Shown here piece after piece: positions 1 through 5,061 of a stretch of 7,717 bases of DNA. The notes beneath the pieces are model-generated. The model had not been told where the DNA came from, did not search any database, and saw only the letters and a program-made list of their open reading frames with translations. The stretch comes from an uncultured Aquincola sp. (GTDB taxonomy: Bacteria > Pseudomonadota > Gammaproteobacteria > Burkholderiales > Burkholderiaceae): NCBI GenBank assembly GCA_937883885.1, contig CAKZXL010000701.1, positions 1-7,717 on the forward strand, given 5' to 3'. The translations under genes were made by a program, and so were the position numbers. Each line of letters begins with the position of its first letter. The stretch's first letter is position 1.

Positions 1-651
1 GCCGGAGGCGGCGTGGGCGAACCAGTCGCCCGGGTTGCAGCTGGTGGTCCGCGTCGTGCTGACGGTCAGGCTTCGGCTGCAGCTGTAGTTGCCGACGCCA
101 ACGTAGCGCAGGCAACTGCGTGGCTGCATGCCGGCGGGCACCGGGGTGACCGTGGTGGTGCAACCGCTGTAGTAGGCGGCCAGGCTGCCCAGCTCGGCCG
201 ATGGTGTGCGGCCGACCGCACGCGCGGCAGCGACGGCAGGGTCATCGGCGCCGATCGTCGGGCGCGGCGTGTTAGCTGAGGAGATGGCGCCACGCTGCGC
301 CTGGCAGAGCGGGTCGGTAGGGGTCAGTGCACAGGCAGACAGCCTCGCGCTACCCTGCGACGACAGGTTGGGCTGGCGGTAGTAGCTGCGCTCCGGAGGG
401 GTGGTCGTGTAGCCCGGAACTACGGCGGTGGCGCCCGTGGTGGTGACATTGCCGCGGGCCACCGGGTTCGCGGCTTGGCCGGCGGCGACCCCCTCCTCGT
501 GCGGGCCGGCCACGGCGGAGGTCTGCGTTGTCAGGAAGCAGACGGCGGTGATGCAGGCGACGAGGCGGCGCCACGGCGAGGCGTGGCTCGCCGTGGACGG
601 CGGCGAGGCAGGGAAGTGGCTATCGGGGCCTGGCGGGGTCGGTGGAAGCAC
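1..651 (-). CDS. traN: TraN, mating-pair stabilisation protein (N-terminal part; runs off left edge)
   Basis: An open frame of 217 codons reads from 651 to base 1 without a stop. In F-type systems TraN is a large cysteine-rich outer-membrane protein of the donor that stabilises mating pairs. Here the N-terminus carries a hydrophobic signal-peptide core (about residues 27-48, LVACITAVCFL followed by small residues). It continues into a Thr/Ser/Pro-rich stretch and then a cysteine-bearing segment containing YYSGCTTTV, SCLRYVGVGNYSC and SCNPGDWF, which is TraN-like. Position after trbC on the same strand fits F order (trbC-traN). The start is uncertain: the frame is closed by TGA at 663-661, GTG at 651 is the only plausible start codon I see before the signal core, and its Shine-Dalgarno is poor (GGGG nearly touching the GTG). 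That start gives a long Pro/Ser-rich n-region. The C-terminal two thirds lie outside the window. Confidence 0.75.
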   Translation of the reverse strand, partial: MLPPTPPGPDSHFPASPPSTASHASPWRRLVACITAVCFLTTQTSAVAGPHEEGVAAGQAANPVARGNVTTTGATAVVPGYTTTPPERSYYRQPNLSSQGSARLSACALTPTDPLCQAQRGAISSANTPRPTIGADDPAVAAARAVGRTPSAELGSLAAYYSGCTTTVTPVPAGMQPRSCLRYVGVGNYSCSRSLTVSTTRTTSCNPGDWFAHAASG

Positions 652-752
652 GCCCCATGGTCAGGGGCGGTCCGGTCGGTGTCGCGGCAAAACGGCGGCT
701 GAGAGAGAGGGGTTTCGAGGCTGGACACGCGGTTGGCCGGAGAGCTGGTCAG

Positions 753-760
753 CAGCGGTA
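753..760 (+). repeat. Left copy of 8-bp direct repeat CAGCGGTA bracketing the insert
   Basis: The bases CAGCGGTA occur here, about 100 bases upstream of the traN start, and again in the same orientation at 4351-4358, next to the trbC stop codon. The two copies bracket the entire SIR2-APAZ/pAgo insert. The flanking bases differ. An 8-base match between two windows of this size is not rare by chance, so the reading as an insertion scar or target duplication is tentative. Confidence 0.35.
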
Positions 761-778
761 GTCAAAACTCGTGACTAC
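758..778. repeat. Inverted repeat, 7-bp arms (GTAGTCA / TGACTAC)
   Basis: The arm GTAGTCA at 758-764 is the exact reverse complement of TGACTAC at 772-778, with a 7-base loop. No T-run follows on either strand, so it does not look like a terminator. It could be a protein-binding dyad or a small hairpin in the region between the two divergent genes. Confidence 0.5.
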
Positions 779-837
779 TCGCTAGGGTGTTCAGTTCTAC
801 TGCACTGGGAATCTTCGAAATCCGAGGGCGAGTAGTC
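773..837. repeat. Perfect 10-bp inverted repeat, 45-base spacer
   Basis: GACTACTCGC at 773-782 is the exact reverse complement of GCGAGTAGTC at 828-837. The left arm shares six bases with the right arm of the 758-778 dyad, so the GTAGTC element occurs three times here in alternating orientation (758, 773 inverted, 832). Repeated operator half-sites or alternative RNA hairpins are both possible. Confidence 0.5.
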
Positions 838-841
838 GCCC
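826..841. repeat. Perfect hairpin, 6-bp stem and GTAG loop
   Basis: GGGCGAGTAGTCGCCC forms a perfect 6-bp stem around a 4-base loop. It contains the right arm of the 10-bp repeat at 828-837, so the two structures are mutually exclusive. No T-run follows on either strand. Confidence 0.5.
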
Positions 842-877
842 AAGACTGATCCGAGTCAATCGGGAATCGAAAGGCAA

Positions 878-890
878 CGACCGCCGGTCG
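878..890. repeat. Short dyad CGACCG-C-CGGTCG
   Basis: A 6-bp perfect dyad (878-883 against 885-890) around one central base. As RNA it could fold only with a reduced 4-bp stem, so a protein-binding site is as likely as a hairpin. It lies about 175 bases upstream of the SIR2-APAZ start. Confidence 0.35.
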
Positions 891-938
891 CTTAGAAGCT
901 GCAGTAACACATCATCTACCGGCGACCTGGTTCTGAGC

Positions 939-1043
939 GTGAGTTCGCTGCTGGTGGCGATGACGCCGGTGGACATCGAAGCCGAGTGGTCGCGCGAGAA
1001 TTGGGGCCTAGGCGAGGTGGTGAAGCTCGCGTTGCGTCGCTGA
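939..1043 (+). CDS. Possible small ORF or gene remnant just upstream of the SIR2-APAZ gene
   Basis: A frame with GTG at 939 and ATG at 960 ends with TGA at 1041-1043, 22 bases before the SIR2-APAZ start. From the ATG it encodes 27 residues, starting MTPVDIEAEWSREN and ending VKLALRR. Its codons mostly end in G or C and the composition looks protein-like. The same frame stays open upstream to a TAG at about 783, but that earlier part does not look like protein. It may be the 3' remnant of a gene brought in with the module, or a small leader ORF. I recognise no family, there is no clear ribosome-binding site before 939, and it may be chance. Confidence 0.2.
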   Translation: MSSLLVAMTPVDIEAEWSRENWGLGEVVKLALRR

Positions 1044-1050
1044 GTTCCCA

Positions 1051-1055
1051 AGAGG
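1051..1055 (+). promoter_or_regulatory. Putative ribosome-binding site for the SIR2-APAZ gene
   Basis: AGAGG lies 10 bases before the ATG at 1066. The spacing is slightly long but it is the best purine-rich match near that start, and supports 1066 over internal Met codons. Confidence 0.4.
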
Positions 1056-1065
1056 TCCATCAGGC

Positions 1066-2838
1066 ATGGAAGAACAAGACTTCGAATCTGGCCAAAACGA
1101 ACAGCAGGCCTTCGCGCCTGCTATCGATGCGGATGACTTTGCCAGGCGGCTGTCAATGCGCGCGCCGAACGTCATGTGGCTCCTGGGCGCGGGAGTGTCA
1201 GCGGCGGCCGGTATCCCAACTGCTGGCGACATGATCTGGGAGTTCAAGCAGCGCCTGTTTGTCAGTCAACGCAGGATGCCGCCGGACATCGTGGCAGACC
1301 TTTCAGCTCCAGGCGTCCGTCAGCGTCTGCAAGAGCACATCGACTCGATGGAGAGCCTGCCAAAAGTCGGTGATCCGACTGAGTACTCGGCCCTCTTCGA
1401 GGAGGTCTTCCGTTCGGAGGCCGACCGCCGCACTTACCTGGACTCCAAGATGACGGGTGCCAAGCCCTCGTACGGTCACCTCGTACTGGCCACCCTGATG
1501 CGCGGCCAGCAAGCACGCCTGGTCTGGACCACGAACTTCGATCCCTTGGTGGCAGACGCATGCGCCAAGGTGTTCGACGGAACTGGCGCACTTACCACCG
1601 TTGCGCTCAACGCTCCAGAGGTGGCTGCCCATGCGATCTCCGAAGGCCGGTGGCCGGTTGAGATCAAACTGCACGGCGACTTCAGGCATCGCAAGCTCAA
1701 GAACACAGATGACGAGCTTCGCCACCAAGACGAGCAGCTGAGGCAAGTACTCGTTGACTCGTGCGGGCGCTTTGGAATGGTTGTGGCCGGATACAGCGGC
1801 CGCGATGACTCGGTGATGAAGGCCTTGGACTCGGCGTTGGACAAGAAGGGGGCGTTTCCATCAGGCCTTTTCTGGTTGCACAGAGGGGAGGAGCCTCCGT
1901 ATGGGCGGGTGATAGAGCTCCTCGTAAAGGCCCAGGCTGGCGGAGTCGAAGCGGCACTCGTGCGCATCGAGAACTTCGACGAGACCATGAGGGACATCGT
2001 CAGGTTGATGAAGGGCCTGGACACCAAGTTCCTGGATGAGTTCGGAAAGCAACGTGCACGGTGGAGCGCGGCTCCGATCCTCGGCGGTAAGGGCGGCTGG
2101 CCTATCGTGAGGCTAAACGCGCTACACATCTCACAGATCCCGTCGGTCTGCCGGCGTGTCGTGTGTGATGTAGGCGGATACGCCGACGTACGCGCTGCCG
2201 TTGAGAAGGCGGGAGTCAACCTGCTCGTCGCAAGGAGCCGCCGAGGTGTTCTTCTATTTGGAGAGGACTCGGCAGTTCGCGCAGCGTTCGAGGACCACCG
2301 TATCTCCGAGTTCGACCTAGCCGCGATCGAGCCTCACAAGCTGCGATATGAGTCTGCGGATCGGGGCCTGTTGAAGGAAGCGGTTAGCCGAGCCATCTCC
2401 AGGCATCGGGGCTTGACGCTGCTGCGCAAGCGGAAGATGGATCTGCTGTACCCGGCGACGCCATCCGCGGAGTCCTTTGGCGCCCTGCGTCGCGTAGTCG
2501 GTGTACTGACAGGAACACTGCCCGGGTTTCCGGATGTCCGCTGGCACGAAGGGGTAGGCCTGCGTCTGGATTGGGCGGCCGACAAGCTCTGGTTGCTGCT
2601 CGAACCGACAACGGTGTTCTCGGGCATGACCGAAGACACAAAGGGTGTTGCCGCGGACTTCGCTCGTGAGCGCACGGTCAAGCGATATAACCCGAAGCTG
2701 GATGCGCTAATTGACTTCTGGGCCGGGTTCCTTGTCGGAGACGGTGAGCCACTGCGCGCACTGGACATTTCCAGTGGTGTCGATGCGGTGTTTCAACTTG
2801 CCCCTCGCACGGGCTTCTCGAAGAGGGCCAACGCATGA
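1066..2838 (+). CDS. SIR2-APAZ NADase, effector subunit of a short pAgo (SPARSA) defence system
   Basis: A 590-residue protein with an N-terminal SIR2 domain (about 30-320). Visible motifs are GAGVSAAAGIP at 41-51 (nucleotide-binding loop), TTNFD at 155-159, KLHGD at 201-205 with the expected catalytic His203, and AGYSGRDD at 241-248. All expected NAD-hydrolysis motifs look intact. The region from about 335 to 590 fits APAZ, the domain that replaces the Ago N/linker lobe and binds the partner pAgo; it includes RRGVLLFGED, GLTLLRKRKMDLLYP and LRLDWAADKLWLLLEPT. In characterised SPARSA systems this subunit, in complex with a guide-loaded short pAgo, degrades NAD+ once invading DNA is recognised. 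Its stop overlaps the pAgo start (ATGA), implying coupled translation at matched amounts. Some A/T-ending codons and its orientation opposite to the tra genes suggest acquisition. Substrate and trigger are inferred from the family. Confidence 0.93.
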   Translation: MEEQDFESGQNEQQAFAPAIDADDFARRLSMRAPNVMWLLGAGVSAAAGIPTAGDMIWEFKQRLFVSQRRMPPDIVADLSAPGVRQRLQEHIDSMESLPKVGDPTEYSALFEEVFRSEADRRTYLDSKMTGAKPSYGHLVLATLMRGQQARLVWTTNFDPLVADACAKVFDGTGALTTVALNAPEVAAHAISEGRWPVEIKLHGDFRHRKLKNTDDELRHQDEQLRQVLVDSCGRFGMVVAGYSGRDDSVMKALDSALDKKGAFPSGLFWLHRGEEPPYGRVIELLVKAQAGGVEAALVRIENFDETMRDIVRLMKGLDTKFLDEFGKQRARWSAAPILGGKGGWPIVRLNALHISQIPSVCRRVVCDVGGYADVRAAVEKAGVNLLVARSRRGVLLFGEDSAVRAAFEDHRISEFDLAAIEPHKLRYESADRGLLKEAVSRAISRHRGLTLLRKRKMDLLYPATPSAESFGALRRVVGVLTGTLPGFPDVRWHEGVGLRLDWAADKLWLLLEPTTVFSGMTEDTKGVAADFARERTVKRYNPKLDALIDFWAGFLVGDGEPLRALDISSGVDAVFQLAPRTGFSKRANA

Positions 2839-4262
2839 GTGCCAGCGAGCTTGCGCATCACCTCTGCCTGACAGAGCCGAAGCTCTCGTTCCATCCCGAC
2901 AGGCGCAGCGACAGAGACATTCATCCGCTGAGTGGTCTCTTGCGGTTCGGTCCTTACTCAAAAGGGCTTCTGGTGCCTGACCCGATCCGGGTCGCAACCA
3001 TCGCTCCGGCTGGAGAGGGCGGCCGACTGTATGCGTTCATGAAAGAGCTGAATTCGTTCTACAAGCCTAGCGAGCGCAAGGACTACCTGCCGGAGTGGCC
3101 GGGGTTTCAGCGCGTCTTCAACGTTCGAATGACAGGCGCCGGCGGCGACTGTCACTTCGAACTGGATGCAGGGCTGGAGGCCCGGTTGAAGGAGTCGCCG
3201 ACACCTCACGTTGTGCTTGCGGACGCCATCACTCGAGCCGCACAACGTCTGCACGCGCGGCGATCTGCTTTCGATGTGCTGTTCATCTATTTGCCGGAAC
3301 GGTGGAGCATGGGCTTCGTTGGTGGATTGAACGAGGACTTTGATCTGCACGACCACATCAAGGCGGTCTCGGCTTCGCGAGGTGTGCCCGTGCAGATCGT
3401 CCGCGAGGACAAGGCGTTGGCTTATGCAGACCGGGCCAGCGTTATGTGGCGCATCGGGCTCGCGTTGTACGCCAAGGCAGGGGGCATTCCGTGGAAACTC
3501 GCCGACACGGATCCGGAGACAGCGTTCATCGGCATCTCGTACTCTGTGCGACCGGTCGAATCGGGCGAGCCGAGGTTCGTGACGTGCTGCAGCCAGGTGT
3601 TTGATGCGGACGGGTCAGGCTTGGAGTTCATTGCCTACAACACCCACGAGTTCGAGGTACAAAGGGACAACCCATTCCTGTCTCGAACCGAGATGTTTAG
3701 GGTGATGACGCGCGCTATGGATCTATATCGCCGGCGCCATGCCGGACGGGTTCCTCGGCGCGTCATGGTTCACAAGACGACCGAATTCAAGCCGCAGGAG
3801 GTCGACGGCTGCATGGAGGCCTTCAATCTATGCGAGGCGGTCGATCTGGTGCAAGTTGTTGAGGACGTCGGATGGCGCGGAGTCCTCGTGAACGGTCCGT
3901 TCAACGACCGTCCGGCGCAGGCAGCAATGTTTCCCGTGCCCAGGGGAACAGTGCTGGGTATAGCGCCCGCCGAAGCGCTGGTTTGGACGCATGGAAGCGT
4001 CAAGAAGATCAGCGACAAGGGCTCATACTTTCAGGGCTCGCGAAGCACTCCTCGACCGCTTCGCATTATTCGACATGCCGGCCACGGACCGTGGGATGAC
4101 ACGGCTTGGGCGATCTTGGCGTTAACTAAGATGGACTGGAACAACGATGCGCTATACGACCCACTCCCGGTGACGCTCGCTTATGCGAAGGTGCTGTCGC
4201 GCGTCGTCAAGCGCATCAGCCGGCTTGGGTCCAGGCCGTATCAGTTCCGGTTCTTCATGTGA
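2835..4262 (+). CDS. Short prokaryotic Argonaute (MID-PIWI), catalytically inactive guide-binding subunit
   Basis: A 475-residue protein of MID and PIWI only, without PAZ, which is the short-pAgo layout. The N-terminal segment has EPKLSFHPDRR and LLRFGPYSKGLL, typical of the family. In MID, HDHIKAVSASRGVPVQ (172-187) and LYAKAGGIPWKL (211-222) supply the likely 5'-phosphate pocket residues His172, Lys176, Gln187 and Lys214. In PIWI, the first catalytic aspartate position reads FIGISYS (231-237), with Ser instead of Asp, and the second region reads VHKTTEF (312-318), so slicing is not expected. The end ALTKMDWNN and C-terminal YQFRFFM are typical. It should bind a small RNA guide, pair with target DNA, and activate the SIR2-APAZ partner encoded immediately upstream. 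The ATG at 2835 overlaps the upstream stop. Convergent to trbC, 97 bases away. Confidence 0.93.
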   Translation: MSASELAHHLCLTEPKLSFHPDRRSDRDIHPLSGLLRFGPYSKGLLVPDPIRVATIAPAGEGGRLYAFMKELNSFYKPSERKDYLPEWPGFQRVFNVRMTGAGGDCHFELDAGLEARLKESPTPHVVLADAITRAAQRLHARRSAFDVLFIYLPERWSMGFVGGLNEDFDLHDHIKAVSASRGVPVQIVREDKALAYADRASVMWRIGLALYAKAGGIPWKLADTDPETAFIGISYSVRPVESGEPRFVTCCSQVFDADGSGLEFIAYNTHEFEVQRDNPFLSRTEMFRVMTRAMDLYRRRHAGRVPRRVMVHKTTEFKPQEVDGCMEAFNLCEAVDLVQVVEDVGWRGVLVNGPFNDRPAQAAMFPVPRGTVLGIAPAEALVWTHGSVKKISDKGSYFQGSRSTPRPLRIIRHAGHGPWDDTAWAILALTKMDWNNDALYDPLPVTLAYAKVLSRVVKRISRLGSRPYQFRFFM

Positions 4263-4350
4263 AGTCGTCTTGGCTCCATGCCTCGGGCGCCCACTGCCGC
4301 CATAAGGGCTTCCGCGGTCAGTTGTGGTCCTTGTGCGCGAGGCGCGGAGA

Positions 4351-4358
4351 CAGCGGTA
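4351..4358 (+). repeat. Right copy of 8-bp direct repeat CAGCGGTA
   Basis: Partner of the copy at 753-760. It abuts the end of trbC: the trbC stop is TAG at 4362-4360, one base away. If it marks a junction, the module went in just downstream of an intact trbC and upstream of traN. It also forms part of the terminator-like hairpin at 4353-4371, which is an alternative reason for the sequence to be there. Confidence 0.35.
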
Positions 4359-4371
4359 ACTACCGCCTTTT
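4353..4371 (+). terminator. Weak terminator-like hairpin after the pAgo gene, overlapping the trbC end
   Basis: GCGGTA at 4353-4358 pairs with TACCGC at 4361-4366 (a 5-bp stem with an AACT loop is the more realistic fold), followed by CTTTT at 4367-4371. This is the order expected for intrinsic termination on the plus strand, 91 bases after the pAgo stop. The stem is short, so efficiency is doubtful. On the minus strand the A-run precedes the stem, so it should not stop tra transcription. The downstream arm lies within the last codons of trbC. Confidence 0.35.
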
Positions 4372-5061
4372 ACGAACTGAAGCTCTAGAGTCCTGATTCA
4401 GGTACTGCATTGCATGGTCGAGGGTCACGTCTCCAGCGACCTTCGCGAACTGCTGCGACGAGCCACACACGCGGGAGGCGCAAACTTCGGTCCCGGCAAC
4501 TTCCATGACCAGGACGAATGTCGGAGTCCTCGCGATCCCGTAGCGATCGAACGCTTCCGGATCGATCTGGACTGCAACGCGGCGGCTGCCGATCAGCGCC
4601 TGCATGCGAGTAACCGTCTCGCGGATTGAGCCGTTGACCAACCCCCGCAGCACGAGGGTCGCGCCTGCACGCGCTGCCTGGTCGACCAAGCGCTGAAGCG
4701 TTGGCTCCGGCATCGCGAAGCTCACGAAGATCAGCACCTTCGGCCCTGCCTTGCCCGGAGCCATCGCCGCTGCCTGAGCTCCGTTCTGCACGTCGAAGCC
4801 CTTGGATATGGCCTCGAGGTCGATGGGCATGCGGGTCACCGTCTGGGGCAGGTTCTCGATGCGAGGCGCGCCAGGAATCGGCACCCGCGCAAGCTCAGCC
4901 TCGGTCGGCATCCGATGCTGCTGGCGCGCTCGCTCGATGTCGGCGTCTGTGACGGCCGGTGGCGTCGCCGGGGCACCCAGCACGCCGCCGGCAAGGAGGA
5001 GCACGGCGACTCCCGCGACGAGCGTCCGTCCGATAGACGATGCCCTGTCAGTAGCCCACAC
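4360..5061 (-). CDS. trbC: TrbC, F-type pilus assembly protein
   Basis: A 233-residue periplasmic protein; F TrbC is about 212. TrbC is needed for F-type pilus assembly and works with TraW. A signal peptide (residues 1-30, LVAGVAVLLLAGGVLGA) is followed by a linker and a thioredoxin-like core: KVLIFVSFAMPEPTLQRLV at 108-126, GATLVLRGLVNGSIRET at 133-149, and IDPEAFDRYGIARTPTFVLV at 166-185, with the loop proline Pro180 typical of that fold. Two cysteines sit at CASRVC (194-199). The start is GTG at 5061, preceded by GAGGA with a 6-7-base gap, and overlaps the traU end by 14 bases. The C-terminus carries a short basic tail, SRASVRKRR, that ends right at the candidate insertion repeat and may have been altered there. 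In F, traN follows directly; here the defence module intervenes. Confidence 0.9.
   Translation of the reverse strand: MWATDRASSIGRTLVAGVAVLLLAGGVLGAPATPPAVTDADIERARQQHRMPTEAELARVPIPGAPRIENLPQTVTRMPIDLEAISKGFDVQNGAQAAAMAPGKAGPKVLIFVSFAMPEPTLQRLVDQAARAGATLVLRGLVNGSIRETVTRMQALIGSRRVAVQIDPEAFDRYGIARTPTFVLVMEVAGTEVCASRVCGSSQQFAKVAGDVTLDHAMQYLNQDSRASVRKRR

Larger units (their letters stand above)
652..1065. other. Divergent intergenic region between traN and the SIR2-APAZ gene
   Basis: About 414 bases lie between the diverging traN start and SIR2-APAZ start. The part from about 755 to 920 is visibly richer in A/T than the flanking tra DNA and holds several short inverted repeats (listed separately). 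The last 100 bases before the SIR2 gene read like coding sequence (listed as a low-confidence small ORF). The sir2-pago promoter must lie here or further left, and a minus-strand promoter for traN could also be here. I see TTGACT hexamers on the minus strand (766-761 and 858-853) but no convincing -10 partner 16-18 bases downstream of either, so no promoter is called. Confidence 0.6.

Noticed and set aside
735..766. Minus-strand TTGACT at 766-761 as the -35 of a traN promoter
   Set aside because: No TATAAT-like hexamer lies 16-18 bases downstream; the corresponding bases are GC-rich. A second TTGACT at 858-853 has only a weak ACTACT at the right distance.
428..835. Plus-strand open frame of 135 codons opposite the traN start
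   Set aside because: No recognisable domain, no plausible ribosome-binding site. It overlaps the TraN signal peptide region on the other strand and continues into the repeat region.
783..938. Plus-strand frame before 939, open from a TAG near 783, as part of a longer gene
   Set aside because: The peptide is Arg/Ser-rich without hydrophobic pattern, has no start codon with a ribosome-binding site, and runs over the inverted repeats. Only the part after 939 looks coding.
797..1060. Minus-strand open frame of 87 codons in the intergenic region
   Set aside because: Basic, Ser/Arg-rich, no motif, no good start context. It runs through the inverted repeats and opposite the small plus-strand frame.
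1476..2219. Minus-strand open frame of 247 codons opposite the SIR2-APAZ gene
   Set aside because: The plus strand carries all SIR2 motifs over the same interval. The minus product is Ser/Pro/Arg-rich shadow sequence.
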